Shown: positions 26,628-38,072, counted from the stretch's first letter. The stretch: DNA of 64,000 bases from Actinomycetota bacterium (GCA_030019255.1 JASEFK010000003.1:18995-82994); one strand, 5' to 3'. Translations and numbers: made by a program. Notes: a model not told the origin generated them from the sequence alone.

Positions 26628-28046
26628 TCAACCCGCCTCCAGGCGGCACTTGGCCATGCGCATCTCGTCGGGAACGGGGATGGGGTATTCCCCGTCGAAG
26701 CAAGCGGTGCAGAACTCCTCCTTGGGCCTCCCCGTAGCCCGCACCAGGTTCTCCATGCTCAGGTAGTGCAGGGTGTCGGCCCCGATGAAGCGGCGTATCT
26801 CCTCCACGCTGCGGGAGGAGGCGATGAGCTCCTGGCGGGTGGCGGTGTCGATGCCGTAGAAGCAGGGGTTCTTGTCCGGAGGTGAGCTTATACGCATGTG
26901 CACCTCCCGGGCCCCCGCATCCCGCAGCATCTTGACGATCTCCTTGGTGGTGTTGCCGCGGACTATGGAATCGTCCACCACCACCAGTCGCTTGCCCCGG
27001 ATGTCCCGCACTAAGGGGTTGAGCTTGAGGCGCACCCCCAGCTGGCGGATGGCCTGGGTGGGCTGGATGAAGGTACGGCCCACGTAGCGGTTCTTTATGA
27101 GCCCCTCCCCGAAGGGGATGCCCGAGGCCTGGGAGAAGCCGATGGCCGCCGGGACCCCGGTGTCCGGGATGGGCATGACCACGTCCGCCTCCACCGGGGC
27201 CTCGTCGGCCAGGCTCATCCCCATGTGCTTGCGGGCATGGTAGAGGTAGGTGCCGTACATCACCGAATCGGGGCGCGCGAAGTAAATGAACTCGAAGATG
27301 CACAGGGAGGGCCGCCGCATCTCCGCGAAGCGCTCGAAGCGAAGGCCGGAATGGTCGATGACCGCCATCTCCCCCGGCTCAATCTCCCTTATGTACTCGG
27401 CCCCTATGATATCCAGCCCGCAGCTCTCGCTGGATACGGCGAAGCCGTCCCGGTAACGCCCCACGCACAGGGGGCGGATGCCATGGGGGTCCCGCAGCCC
27501 GATGAGCTTGGTCTCGGTCAGTATGGCCAGGCTATAGGCTCCGCTCAGGCGGGGCATGACCTCACGGACGGCCTCCTCGATGTCCCCCGCCGGATGCCGG
27601 GCCAGGAGCAGGGCGATGACCTCGGTATCGGAGGTGGTATGGAAGCGAACCCCCTGTTCTCGAAGCTCCTCCCGCAGCTCGTCGGTGTTCACCAGGTTGC
27701 CGTTGTGGGCCACGTAAACGGAGCCCCGGTGCCCGGAGGCATGGATGGGCTGGGAGTTCTCCCAGAAGGAGGAGCCGGTGGTGGAATAACGGACGTGGCC
27801 TATGGCCATGTGGCCCTGCAGGTTGAGGAGGTCCCTCTCGCTGAAGACCTGGGAGACCATGCCCATGTCCTTGAGCATCACCGTTTCCCGTCCGTCGGAT
27901 ACGGCGATTCCCGCGCTCTCCTGGCCCCTGTGCTGGAGGGCGTAGAGGGCGTAGTAGGTCAGCTTGGCCACGTCGTCCTCGCGGGTGTAGATACCGAAAA
28001 CGCCGCAGTGGTCGTGAATCTCGAGGCTCATGTTCGCCTTTCCCAC
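26628..28046 (-). CDS. purF: Amidophosphoribosyltransferase
   Basis: PurF is the committed purine step, making phosphoribosylamine from PRPP and glutamine. The short propeptide MGKANMSLEIHDH precedes CGVFGIY, whose Cys is the amidotransferase nucleophile after cleavage. The class II domain (QHRGQESAGIAV, HVRYSTTG, HNGNLVN) is followed by a PRTase domain with VVVDDSIVRGNT. Cys residues near the C terminus (ACFDGEYP) suit the Bacillus-type 4Fe-4S form. It is 472 residues. Confidence 0.97.
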   Translation of the reverse strand: MGKANMSLEIHDHCGVFGIYTREDDVAKLTYYALYALQHRGQESAGIAVSDGRETVMLKDMGMVSQVFSERDLLNLQGHMAIGHVRYSTTGSSFWENSQPIHASGHRGSVYVAHNGNLVNTDELREELREQGVRFHTTSDTEVIALLLARHPAGDIEEAVREVMPRLSGAYSLAILTETKLIGLRDPHGIRPLCVGRYRDGFAVSSESCGLDIIGAEYIREIEPGEMAVIDHSGLRFERFAEMRRPSLCIFEFIYFARPDSVMYGTYLYHARKHMGMSLADEAPVEADVVMPIPDTGVPAAIGFSQASGIPFGEGLIKNRYVGRTFIQPTQAIRQLGVRLKLNPLVRDIRGKRLVVVDDSIVRGNTTKEIVKMLRDAGAREVHMRISSPPDKNPCFYGIDTATRQELIASSRSVEEIRRFIGADTLHYLSMENLVRATGRPKEEFCTACFDGEYPIPVPDEMRMAKCRLEAG

Positions 28047-28207
28047 CTCTTTTCGGCGACGACCGCCGTTTTCCGCGCCGCCACCTGCTTTCCCGGATCC
28101 CGGTGAGTGGTGTTTTTCCGGACAGTCTATTCCCGGCTCACACTACCAGTGTAATATAATCCGTCCCCATCGGGATTGATGTCTTCCTCTCACCGGGATA
28201 CACACCT

Positions 28208-28331
28208 CCCTGTTCCGCATTCCCGCTCCACCATTCCGCACTTCCGGTTCACCATTCCGCATTCCATGTCCACCATTCCGCACTTCCGGTTCACCCATGT
28301 CATTGAGAGGTATTCCGCACTCCCCGTCCAC
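28208..28331 (+). repeat. 21-bp tandem repeat, about five units
   Basis: Units of the form CATTCCGCAYTTCCGGTTCAC recur at 21-base spacing near 28210, 28230, 28251, 28272 and, after a break, 28310. Alternate units are more alike, giving a 42-base superperiod: the 26-base block at 28228-28253 recurs exactly at 28270-28295. It lies between purL and purF, outside any credible gene. Confidence 0.8.
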
Positions 28332-28335
28332 CTAT

Positions 28336-28425
28336 GTCATTGCGAGGAGGCGCGGAGCGCCGACGAAGCAATCTCGCGGGGCGATGCGCTTCCGGGTGGG
28401 ATCGCTTCGCTTCGCTCGCGATGAC
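28336..28425. repeat. REP/BIME-like inverted pair
   Basis: GTCATTGCGAGGAGGCGCGG and following bases (28336-28379) face an inverted partner ending CGCTCGCGATGAC (28398-28425). The pair could form a long hairpin. Single copies of the same element occur at 42148-42183 and 49896-49929. Confidence 0.75.
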
Positions 28426-28514
28426 AAGAAAAGGTCCTCGCGATGGCAGAAAGGGACCTCGGGATGACAGAAAAGGTCCTTGGAATGGCATGTTGGGGTA
28501 CATCACCGGGACCT

Positions 28515-30710
28515 TCACCCGCCGGCCTCCCCGCTCAGTATCCGCTCCAGGGCCTCCTCCCTGGCCCTGGACATGTCGAGCAGGCCGAGGTCTATCCAGT
28601 CGTTCACCACCAGGCGGTTGCCCCCCGTCTTCCCCAGCACGGATAAGGGAATCTGCCGGCTCCCTGCCAGGGCACGGAGGGAATCCAAGTCCTCTTCGGT
28701 CACCGTGACCACGAAGCGCGACTGGCTCTCGCCGAAGAGCCAGGCATGGGGCGGCAACCCGGTCTCCACACGCAGGGAGGCTCCCACCCCACCCGCGCAA
28801 CAGCACTCCAGGAGGGCCAGGGCCACCCCGCCCTCCGAACAGTCATGGGCCGAGAGCACCATGCCGCGGCGGATGGCCTCGATGCAGGCGGTCTGCACCC
28901 TCTTCTCCAGGTCCAGGTCCAGGCGGGGAGGGCTCCCTGCCACCAGCCCGTGGATCAGCCTCAGGTACTCTGAGCCCCCCAGGTCCTCGCCGGTCTCGCC
29001 CAGAAGGACCACTAAAAGTCCCTCGCCGGGGAAACCCATGGTGCGGCGGTGGGCCAGGTTGCCGATGAGTCCCACCATGCCCACGATGGGAGTGGGATAG
29101 ATGGCCTTCCCGAAGGACTCGTTGTAAAAGCTCACGTTCCCGCTCACCACTGGCAGCTCCAGGAAACGCGCCGCGTCGGCCAGCCCGCGCACTGACTCCC
29201 TGAATTGCCAGAAAATGTCAGGTCTCTCCGGATTCCCAAAGTTCAGGCAGTTGGTCAGGGCCATGGGCACGCCTCCCGAGGCCACCACGTTGCGAGCCGC
29301 CTCGGCCACAGCTATCTGGGTGCCCAGGTAGGGATCCAGGTATACGTAACGCGAGTTGCCGTCGCAGGATATGGCCAGGGCCTTGCTGGTGCCCTTAACC
29401 CGCAGCACGGCGGCATCGGATCCCGGGTAGACCACGGTATTCAGCTGCACCATGTGGTCGTACTGTTCGTAGACCCATCTCTTGTCGCAGAGGTTGGGGC
29501 TGCCCGCCAGGCGGAGCAGGACCTCGCCGTAATCCGAGGGGTGATCCAGGGAGGAGAGGTCCAGGGACCGCACCTCGTCCAGGTATTCCGGCCTCTCCGA
29601 GGGTCGGTCGTAGACCGGTCCCTGGGCCAAGGTGGTGGCGGGCACGTCAGCCACCTTCTCCCCGTGCCAGTAGACCTCCAGCCGGTCCCCCTCGATGACC
29701 TCCCCGATGACCACGGCGTTGAGGTCCCACTTGCCACAGATTTCCATCACCTGGTCCAGCTTGGAGGGCTCCACGATGGCCAACATGCGCTCCTGGGACT
29801 CGGAGATCATGATCTCGAAGGGTTCCATCTCCTCGCGCAGGGGGACCTTCTCCAGCCACACCCTCATGCCCACGCCACCGCGGGCGGCCGTCTCCGAGCA
29901 GGCGCAGGACAGCCCGGCAGCCCCCAGGTCCTGGAGCCCCACCAGGAGGCCTCGGTCCAGGAGCTCCAGGCAGGCCTCGATAAGCAGCTTCTCGGTGAAG
30001 GGATCGCCCACCTGCACGCTGGGGCGTTTCTCCTGGCTGGTCTCGTCGAACTCCTGCGAGGCCAGGATGGAGGCGCCGCCTATGCCGTCCCTGCCGGTGC
30101 GGTTCCCGATGAGCACCACCGCGTTGCCCACCCCGGTAGCCACGCCCCGAATGAGCTTCTCCTTGGGCATGATTCCCACGCACATCACGTTGACCAGGGG
30201 GTTCTCGTCGTAGCAAGGATCGAAGTAGATGTCCCCGCCCACGGTGGGGATGCCCAGGCAGTTGCCGTACCCGGCGATTCCGGCCACCACGCCGCTTAAG
30301 AGGTAGCGGTTGCGAGGCTTGGAGGGGTCACCGAAGCGCAGGGGATCCAGGCAGGCGATGGGCCGGGCCCCCATGGTGAAGATGTCCCGCACGATGCCCC
30401 CTATGCCCGTGGCCGCCCCCTGGTAGGGCTCCACCGCGCTGGGGTGGTTGTGGGACTCCATCTTGAAGGCCACCGCCAGCCCGCCCCCGATGTCGATTAC
30501 CCCCGCGTTCTCACCCGGTCCCTGCAGCACGTAGGAGGCCCGGGTGGGAAGCTGGGAGAGCACCATCTTGGAGCTCTTGTAGGAGCAGTGCTCGCTCCAC
30601 ATGAGGGAATACATCCCCAGCTCCACCTTGTTGGGTTCCCGCCCCAGGAGCCGGACGATGTCCCGGTATTCGTCCGCCGTCAGACCCAGTTCCTCGTACA
30701 GCTCCGCCAT
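28515..30710 (-). CDS. purL: Phosphoribosylformylglycinamidine synthase, large subunit (small-type PurL)
   Basis: PurL converts FGAR to FGAM with ammonia from PurQ. At 731 residues it is the small form that works in a complex with PurQ and PurS, both present upstream. Motifs include MWSEHCSYKSSK near residue 45, MESHNHPSAVEPYQGAATGIGG, GDIYFDPCY and HDCSEGGVALALLE. The ATG at 30710 (MAELYEELGL) follows GGAGATGAGG; an in-frame extension upstream is not supported. Confidence 0.97.
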   Translation of the reverse strand: MAELYEELGLTADEYRDIVRLLGREPNKVELGMYSLMWSEHCSYKSSKMVLSQLPTRASYVLQGPGENAGVIDIGGGLAVAFKMESHNHPSAVEPYQGAATGIGGIVRDIFTMGARPIACLDPLRFGDPSKPRNRYLLSGVVAGIAGYGNCLGIPTVGGDIYFDPCYDENPLVNVMCVGIMPKEKLIRGVATGVGNAVVLIGNRTGRDGIGGASILASQEFDETSQEKRPSVQVGDPFTEKLLIEACLELLDRGLLVGLQDLGAAGLSCACSETAARGGVGMRVWLEKVPLREEMEPFEIMISESQERMLAIVEPSKLDQVMEICGKWDLNAVVIGEVIEGDRLEVYWHGEKVADVPATTLAQGPVYDRPSERPEYLDEVRSLDLSSLDHPSDYGEVLLRLAGSPNLCDKRWVYEQYDHMVQLNTVVYPGSDAAVLRVKGTSKALAISCDGNSRYVYLDPYLGTQIAVAEAARNVVASGGVPMALTNCLNFGNPERPDIFWQFRESVRGLADAARFLELPVVSGNVSFYNESFGKAIYPTPIVGMVGLIGNLAHRRTMGFPGEGLLVVLLGETGEDLGGSEYLRLIHGLVAGSPPRLDLDLEKRVQTACIEAIRRGMVLSAHDCSEGGVALALLECCCAGGVGASLRVETGLPPHAWLFGESQSRFVVTVTEEDLDSLRALAGSRQIPLSVLGKTGGNRLVVNDWIDLGLLDMSRAREEALERILSGEAGG

Positions 30711-30958
30711 GGCCTCATCTCCAATCGCCGTTCCACCGCATCCGTCACCGCTCCGCCTATTCCGTCCCCGCTTGCCCCGGCGATCGACCACGCAAAATTG
30801 TACGATACCCCATTTTCAGGCTCTCCCCACCTTGTCTCGTTTTAACTTCCCCGGCGATCGACCCCCGGCAACCGAAACGGGCCTTCCTTCTCGCCTCGGT
30901 TACACCTGGCCCCAACCTCGATCTACCTGGCATATTATTCCAGCTACGGCTCACGTCC

Positions 30959-31663
30959 TCATCCCCTTTCCCGGTAGTGCTCGAGGATGGATTCCCAGAT
31001 CACCAGGCCGTCGGTGCTCCCCAGTATCTCCTCCGAGGCCCTCTCCGGGTGGGGCATGAGTCCGAAGACGTTAAATCCTTCGTTGCATATGCCGGCGATG
31101 TTGTCCAGGGAACCGTTAGGGTTGGACTCCGGGTTGACCTCACCGTTCTGGTCACAGTAACGCAGTATAACCCGCCCCTCCTCCACCAGCCGCCGGTGGG
31201 TGGCGGGATCCACCACGTAATTGCCCTCGTTGTGGGCTATGGGAATACGCAGGACCTGCCCCGGCTGAGCGCGGTTGGTCCAGGGGGTGGCGGTGTTTTC
31301 CACCCTCAGGTTTACGAAGCGGCAGATGAAATGGAGGCTGGTGTTGCGCAGCATGGCGCCGGGGAGCAGTCCCGCCTCCAGGAGGATCTGGAATCCATTG
31401 CAGATGCCGATGACCAGCCCTCCCTCCCGGGCGAACCCGGCCACCGCCTCCATGACCGGGCTGAAGCGGGCTATGGCCCCGCACCGCAGGTAATCTCCGT
31501 AGGAGAATCCGCCCGGCAGGACCAGGCAGTCGTAGGACGAGACGACCCTTTCCTTGTGCCACACGTAATCCACGTCCTCCCGGAGTACCTTGTCGATGAC
31601 GTGATAACAATCCGCTTCACAGTTGCTACCGGGGAAGACCACCACTCCGAACTTCATGGACAC
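30959..31663 (-). CDS. purQ: Phosphoribosylformylglycinamidine synthase, glutaminase subunit
   Basis: PurQ is the glutaminase that feeds ammonia to PurL. The 234-residue class I amidotransferase shows [27 protein letters not shown], the nucleophile in [11 protein letters not shown], and His/Glu in GLMPHPERA. It lies between the purCS fusion and purL; the 250-base gap to purL contains no recognised gene. Confidence 0.97.
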   Translation of the reverse strand: MSMKFGVVVFPGSNCEADCYHVIDKVLREDVDYVWHKERVVSSYDCLVLPGGFSYGDYLRCGAIARFSPVMEAVAGFAREGGLVIGICNGFQILLEAGLLPGAMLRNTSLHFICRFVNLRVENTATPWTNRAQPGQVLRIPIAHNEGNYVVDPATHRRLVEEGRVILRYCDQNGEVNPESNPNGSLDNIAGICNEGFNVFGLMPHPERASEEILGSTDGLVIWESILEHYRERG

Positions 31664-31871
31664 CTCTCCTCGGGGTCAAGAACTTTTACCAGTTATTACC
31701 TTTTCAGCACTTTCCTCCATCCCGCTCTCCACCGCCCGGCCGGCGAACCCGTCCCGGTACATAACCGGGGTCACCGCCTTTTCCTTTCCGGGTCCCCGCC
31801 ATCCTTTTCCGAACCCTTCCCGTACATCCCGGAACCGGTTCCCGGGGCGGAATCATGGTCAACCCGTCTCC

Positions 31872-32825
31872 TCACTCTATCTCCACCCGGTAGTCCTCGA
31901 TGATGGGGTTGGCCAGCAGGCGCTCGCACATCTCCCTGACACGCTCCTCGGCCTTGCCCTCATCCACTCCCTCCAGGCGCAGGGTGATGTACTTGCCGAT
32001 GCGCACGTCTTTCACCTCGTCGTAGCCCAAGGACTTGAGGGCGCCCAGGGCAGCCTGACCCGCGGGATCGAGAATCCCCTTCTTGGGAGATACGTAGACC
32101 GCGGCGGCGATGCCGGTCTTTTCCTCGCTTATCCGGCGCAGGACCTCGGCATAGGTCTCCTCCACCCTCCCCAGGTCCTTTCGAAAACGGTCCTTGTCCA
32201 TGATCTCCCCCGTCTCCGCGTCCCACAACCGGCACACGTCGGGGCTGAACTCGTCCCCCAGAAGGAGCCTCCCTTCCCGCGTCCCGAACTCCAGCTTGAA
32301 ATCGGCCAAGATGAGCCCGCGTGCCTCGAAGTAGGGGCGCAGGATCTCGTTCACCCGCAGGGCTATGGAGGTCATCTCGTCCAGTTGCTCGTCGCCGGCC
32401 AGCCCCAGCTCATGGATGTGCTCACGAGTCAGCATGGGATCGCCAAGCTCGTCGTTCTTGTAGTAGTACTCCACGATGGGGGCCTTCATCTCCGTGCGCT
32501 CCGGGTAGCCCAGGCGCTTGGCCAGGCTTCCGGCGGCGAAGTTGCGCACGATTATCTCCACCGGGATCATCTCCAGCCACCAGGTGAGGATCTGGTTATC
32601 GGAGAGGAGCTTGATGTGGTGGGTATGGATGCCATGTTTTTCCAGGTACCGGAAGATAATGTCCGACATCCGGGCGTTCACCTTGCCCTTCCCGGCGATG
32701 ACCCCGCGCTTCTTGCCGTCGAAGGCGGTGGCCTCGTCCTTGAACTCGTGGATGACCTGGCCGGGCTGGTCGGTGGCATAGACCCTCTTGGCCTTGCCCT
32801 CGTAGATGAGTTCCCGCTTTTCCAT
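31872..32825 (-). CDS. purC: PurC-PurS fusion: SAICAR synthetase fused to the FGAM synthase small subunit
   Basis: Residues 1 to about 236 are a complete short-type SAICAR synthetase: YEGKAKRVYATD, PVEIIVRNFAAGSLAKR, LADFKLEFG, LLGDEFSPDVCRLWD and MDKDRFRKDLG. The frame then continues without a stop into about 80 residues that match PurS: AAVYVSPKKGILDPAGQAAL, a SLGYDEVKDVRIGKYI segment and the ending ANPIIEDYRVEI. PurS bridges PurL and PurQ, and no separate purS is seen in the cluster. The ATG at 32825 has GGAG about 9 bases upstream; an open extension upstream has no purine-enzyme homology and is out of frame with purB. Confidence 0.93.
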   Translation of the reverse strand: MEKRELIYEGKAKRVYATDQPGQVIHEFKDEATAFDGKKRGVIAGKGKVNARMSDIIFRYLEKHGIHTHHIKLLSDNQILTWWLEMIPVEIIVRNFAAGSLAKRLGYPERTEMKAPIVEYYYKNDELGDPMLTREHIHELGLAGDEQLDEMTSIALRVNEILRPYFEARGLILADFKLEFGTREGRLLLGDEFSPDVCRLWDAETGEIMDKDRFRKDLGRVEETYAEVLRRISEEKTGIAAAVYVSPKKGILDPAGQAALGALKSLGYDEVKDVRIGKYITLRLEGVDEGKAEERVREMCERLLANPIIEDYRVEIE

Positions 32826-32842
32826 GCTCACTCTCCGTTTCC

Positions 32843-34144
32843 TTAGATCACCAACTCCTCCAGGCGCTTGAAGATGCGCCCCAGGTTGCGCAGGTGGGAA
32901 GGGAGGTCGAAGCAGGCCTCGAGCTCCTCCCGGTCGAGATACCCGATGACCTCGGGGTCTTCCAGGAGCAGGGCAAGAAAATCCCTCCCCGTGGACCAGG
33001 ACTGCATGGCGTTGCGCTGCACCAGCGCGTAGGCTTCCTCCCGCGTCAGACCCTTCCTCACCAGGGCCAGAAGCACGCTCTCCGAGAAGACCAGGCCGCG
33101 GGTGAGCTCCAGGTTGCGGCGCATGTTCTCGGGGTAGAGGCTGAGACCGCGCATCACGCCGTGGAACTTCACCAGCATGTAGTGGAGCAGGGTGGTGGAA
33201 TCGGGGATGATTACCCGCTCCACCGAGGAGTGGGAGATGTCCCGCTCGTGCCACAGGGCCACGTTCTCCAGGGCCGCCAGGGCGTTGGACCTCAGGACCC
33301 TGGCCAGGCCGCAGATGCGCTCGCAGAGGATGGGGTTGCGCTTGTGGGGCATGGCGCTGGACCCCTTCTGCCCCCGCCGGAAGGGCTCCTCCGCCTCCCG
33401 GACCTCGGTGCGCTGCAGGCCCCGCACCTCCAGGGCGAACTTCTCCAGGCTGGCCCCGGTCACGGCCAGGGCCACCAGGTACTCGGCGTGGCGGTCCCTC
33501 TGCAGGACCTGGGTGGAGACCTCCGCCGGTCGCAGTCCCAGCTTGCCGCACACGTACTCCTCCACCCAGGGGTCCAGGTGGGCGTAGGTGCCTACGGCGC
33601 CGGAGATCTTGCCGTAGCTTATGACCTCCCGGGCGCGGCGCAGGCGCTGGATGTTCCTCGCCATCTCGAAGGCCCAAAGGGCCAGCTTCTGGCCGAAGAC
33701 CATGGGCTCGGCATGCACGCCGTGGGTGCGCCCCACCATGACCATGTCCCGGCATTCCAACGCCTTGGACCTGAGCGTGGAAGTCAGGGCCACCGCCTCG
33801 TCCAGGATGAGGTCCATGGCCTCCCGCATCTGGAGGGCCAGGCCGGTGTCCAGGATGTCGGAGGAGGTCATGCCGTAGTGGATGTAGCGGGAGGCCTCCC
33901 CCACGTTTTCGGCCACATTGGTGAGGAAGGCGATGACGTCGTGGTGGACGGTCTCCTCTATCTCCTTAACCCTGCGGGGATCGAAGGCCGCCCGGGCCCG
34001 TATCTCCTCCAGGGCCTCGCGGGGGACCTCCCCCCGTTCCACCCGCGCCTCCACGGCCAGGATCTCGATCTCCAGCCACTTGCGTAGCTTGTTCTCCTCG
34101 CTCCAGACGGAGGCCATCTCGGGGAGGGTATAGCGTTCGATCAT
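32843..34144 (-). CDS. purB: Adenylosuccinate lyase
   Basis: PurB releases fumarate from SAICAR and from adenylosuccinate. The 433-residue fumarase/aspartase-fold enzyme has the catalytic-His region GRTHGVHAEPMVFG, TSSDILDTGLALQ and the signature SSAMPHKRNPI near residue 265 with its flexible catalytic loop. It is the short type of thermophiles and Gram-positives. The purCS gene begins 18 bases after its stop. Confidence 0.97.
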   Translation of the reverse strand: MIERYTLPEMASVWSEENKLRKWLEIEILAVEARVERGEVPREALEEIRARAAFDPRRVKEIEETVHHDVIAFLTNVAENVGEASRYIHYGMTSSDILDTGLALQMREAMDLILDEAVALTSTLRSKALECRDMVMVGRTHGVHAEPMVFGQKLALWAFEMARNIQRLRRAREVISYGKISGAVGTYAHLDPWVEEYVCGKLGLRPAEVSTQVLQRDRHAEYLVALAVTGASLEKFALEVRGLQRTEVREAEEPFRRGQKGSSAMPHKRNPILCERICGLARVLRSNALAALENVALWHERDISHSSVERVIIPDSTTLLHYMLVKFHGVMRGLSLYPENMRRNLELTRGLVFSESVLLALVRKGLTREEAYALVQRNAMQSWSTGRDFLALLLEDPEVIGYLDREELEACFDLPSHLRNLGRIFKRLEELVI

Positions 34145-34325
34145 CTCCTACCAGCCTTTTCCAAGTACGCCTTCCGAGCTTCCGGAAGATAGAAATCTTC
34201 CTCGACTATATTATCCTGCCCCGTGGTGCTTTGTAACCGCCCTTCCGCCTCCATGTCCCGGGTGCCTTGCGCCGCAACCCCACCCCCCTCGTTCACGGCG
34301 GCGGCGTGCTTCCGCCCGAGCCTCG

Positions 34326-34784
34326 CTATCCTTTCGAGAGGCTGTCGCGATAGGAGCGCCAGGCCTCGGCCACCTCTTCGTATTTCAGGGCCAGAATGGA
34401 GCAGGCCAAAAGGGCAGCGTTCACGGCGTTGTCCACCGCCACCGAGGCCACCGGGACCCCCCGGGGCATCTGGACCACGGACAGCAGGGCGTCCAAGCCG
34501 CCCAGTCCACCGGAGGAGAGGGGCAGGCCGATGACCGGTAGGGTAGTGAGAGAGGCTACCACCCCGGGAAGGTGAGCGGCCATGCCCGCGGCAGCGATGA
34601 AGGCCTCCACCCCCCGCGAAGGGGCCTCCTCCCGGACGAACTCCCACAACCTGTCCGGCTGACGGTGGGCGGAGATGACTTCCCAGATCACCTCCACGCC
34701 CATCTTCTCCAGGGTCTCCGCCGCGGGACGCACCCGTTCGCGATCCGACTCCGAGCCCATGAGCAAAGCGACTACCGGTGCCAT
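34326..34784 (-). CDS. purE: N5-carboxyaminoimidazole ribonucleotide mutase
   Basis: PurE class I converts N5-CAIR to CAIR. The 152-residue protein contains LLMGSESD (usually GSDSD), the SAHRQPDRL motif with the catalytic His, AAAGMAAHLPG and NAALLACSILAL. The N5-CAIR synthetase purK is not in the window. The 181-base gap to purB shows no gene. Confidence 0.95.
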   Translation of the reverse strand: MAPVVALLMGSESDRERVRPAAETLEKMGVEVIWEVISAHRQPDRLWEFVREEAPSRGVEAFIAAAGMAAHLPGVVASLTTLPVIGLPLSSGGLGGLDALLSVVQMPRGVPVASVAVDNAVNAALLACSILALKYEEVAEAWRSYRDSLSKG

Positions 34785-34949
34785 CTCAAGTCAGACCTCC
34801 AACTCTTTCAGATCTGCGCCACTGCCGTAAAGCCGGCCCTCCGTACCAAACATCACAGTCATGCGCCGCCGCCGCAAGACCGTCCTTCCGCATCGTCCCT
34901 TCCGCGTCGTCCCCCAGCGAGGATGCGCGCCCGACCCGGGGCCGCCGCC

Positions 34950-36227
34950 TCAGGCGCTCTCCACCGCCCGCAGGGCGATGTCCCTCCGGTAATAGATATC
35001 CGTGAAGCTTATCCTCTCCACCGCCCGGTAAGCCCTCTCCCTGGCCTCCTGGAAATCCTTTCCAAGAGCGCTCACGTTAAGCACCCGGCCGCCGGCGGTG
35101 AGCACCTCCCCGCCCTCCCCCCGCCGGGTCCCGGCGTGGAAGACCACTACCCCGTCCAGGGAACCGGCCTCCTCCAGGCCGGAGACGGGATAACCCGTCC
35201 GGTAATCACCCGGGTACCCTCCCGAGGCCACCACCACGGTCACGCAGGCCTCGTCCCTCCATTTCAGCTCCACCTCCGGGAGGCGCCCCTCCAGGACGGC
35301 CAGCATGGCGGGGACGATGTCGCTCTCCAGCCTGGGGAGCACTGCCTGGGTCTCCGGGTCGCCGAAGCGCACGTTGAACTCCAGCACCTTGGGCCCTTCC
35401 CGGGTGAGGATGAGGCCGGCGTAGAGAATGCCCCGGTAATGGATGCCCCTTCCCGCCAGGGCTTTCGCCGTGGGGCGCAGTATATCCTCCACCACGCGGC
35501 GGTAGTCCTCGGCGGTCATCACCGGAACCGGGGAATAAGACCCCATGCCCCCGGTGTTGGGACCGGTATCCCCGTCCCCCACCCGCTTGTAATCCTGGGC
35601 CGGGGCCAGGGGCAGGATGTCCTCCCCGTCCACCAGGGTGAGCACGGAGACCTCCTGGCCCTCCAGGTACTCCTCGATGAGCACCTTCTTCCCCGCCTCC
35701 CCGAAGCGCCCCTCGAGGAAGCAGGCTTTGAGAGCCTCGTAGGCCGCCCGGTCGTCCCGGGCTATCACTACCCCCTTACCCGCGGCCAGGCCGTCCGCCT
35801 TGACCACGTAGGGCGGGCTTCCTTTCCGCACGCACTCCACCGCCGCGTCGTAATCGGTGAACACTTCCGCGGAACCAGTGGGGACCCCGGCCTCCTGCAT
35901 GAGGCGCTTAGCGAAGTGCTTGCTCCCCTCCATCTGGGCTGCCTCCCGCCCGGGACCGAACACGGAGAGGCCCCGCTTCTCGAAGACGTCAGCGATGCCC
36001 GCCACCAGGGGCGCCTCCGGGCCCACCACGGTGAGTTCGATCCTCTCCCGCTCGGCGAAAGCGGCCAGGGCCTCCAGGTCCTCGGCCTTGATGTCCACGC
36101 AGGTGCCCAGCTCGGCCATCCCCGCGTTGCCGGGAGCGCAGAACAATTCATCGATCAGCGGCGACCGAGCTATCTTCCAGGCCAAGGCATGCTCCCGCCC
36201 GCCGCTTCCCACCACCATGACCTTCAT
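34950..36227 (-). CDS. purD: Phosphoribosylamine--glycine ligase (GAR synthetase)
   Basis: This ATP-grasp enzyme makes GAR. The 425-residue protein begins MKVMVVGSGGREHALAWK, with FGPGREAAQMEGSK, KADGLAAGKGV (ATP-grasp Lys), GDTGPNTGGMGSYSPVP and EFNVRFGDPETQ for metal binding. It is upstream of purE on the same strand. Confidence 0.97.
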   Translation of the reverse strand: MKVMVVGSGGREHALAWKIARSPLIDELFCAPGNAGMAELGTCVDIKAEDLEALAAFAERERIELTVVGPEAPLVAGIADVFEKRGLSVFGPGREAAQMEGSKHFAKRLMQEAGVPTGSAEVFTDYDAAVECVRKGSPPYVVKADGLAAGKGVVIARDDRAAYEALKACFLEGRFGEAGKKVLIEEYLEGQEVSVLTLVDGEDILPLAPAQDYKRVGDGDTGPNTGGMGSYSPVPVMTAEDYRRVVEDILRPTAKALAGRGIHYRGILYAGLILTREGPKVLEFNVRFGDPETQAVLPRLESDIVPAMLAVLEGRLPEVELKWRDEACVTVVVASGGYPGDYRTGYPVSGLEEAGSLDGVVVFHAGTRRGEGGEVLTAGGRVLNVSALGKDFQEARERAYRAVERISFTDIYYRRDIALRAVESA

Positions 36228-36674
36228 GGACTACCTCCTCCGGTCATCCCCCAAACCCCTGATGGGGCGTTATGCCTCTCGAACATCGGGGTTAAGTCGC
36301 CCTTGTTGTTAAATCCCTCCGGCGCATCCCCCTTACGGTTGAGGCCATCTCATGCACAAAGAAATAATATTCATCCCGTCATGATCGTCCGGAAAATTAC
36401 CCTTAAAGATCGGGAGAACTACTCCTATGAAGCCTCACCTCCATTCTCGCCCGCCTGTATACCGCTCGCTCCCACCCGCCGCCTACCGCGGGGCCAGCGG
36501 CGCGAACTTCAATCCCTATTTTAAGGGGGGCAGTGACAAGTAGACGGGGTACAGAGGCAAAGCTATAGAGGGCGGATACGAGCACTTGAAATGGACGGAA
36601 GTGCATTACCGGAAGAGATAACCGGGACAGGGGCGAAACTATAGAGGGCGGATACGAGCACGGATGGCCGGAAC
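36228..36674. repeat. purD-purA gap with an exact 23-bp direct repeat
   Basis: CTATAGAGGGCGGATACGAGCAC (split: CTATAGAGGGCGG then ATACGAGCAC) occurs at 36563-36585 and again at 36639-36661, 76 bases apart. The second copy ends 13 bases from the purA stop. Nothing else was recognised in this 447-base gap. Confidence 0.75.

Positions 36675-38072
<1,398 letters not shown>

Noticed and set aside
28208..28331. Possible CRISPR array
   Set aside because: The repeats are contiguous with a 21-bp period, there are no unique spacers, and no cas gene is present.
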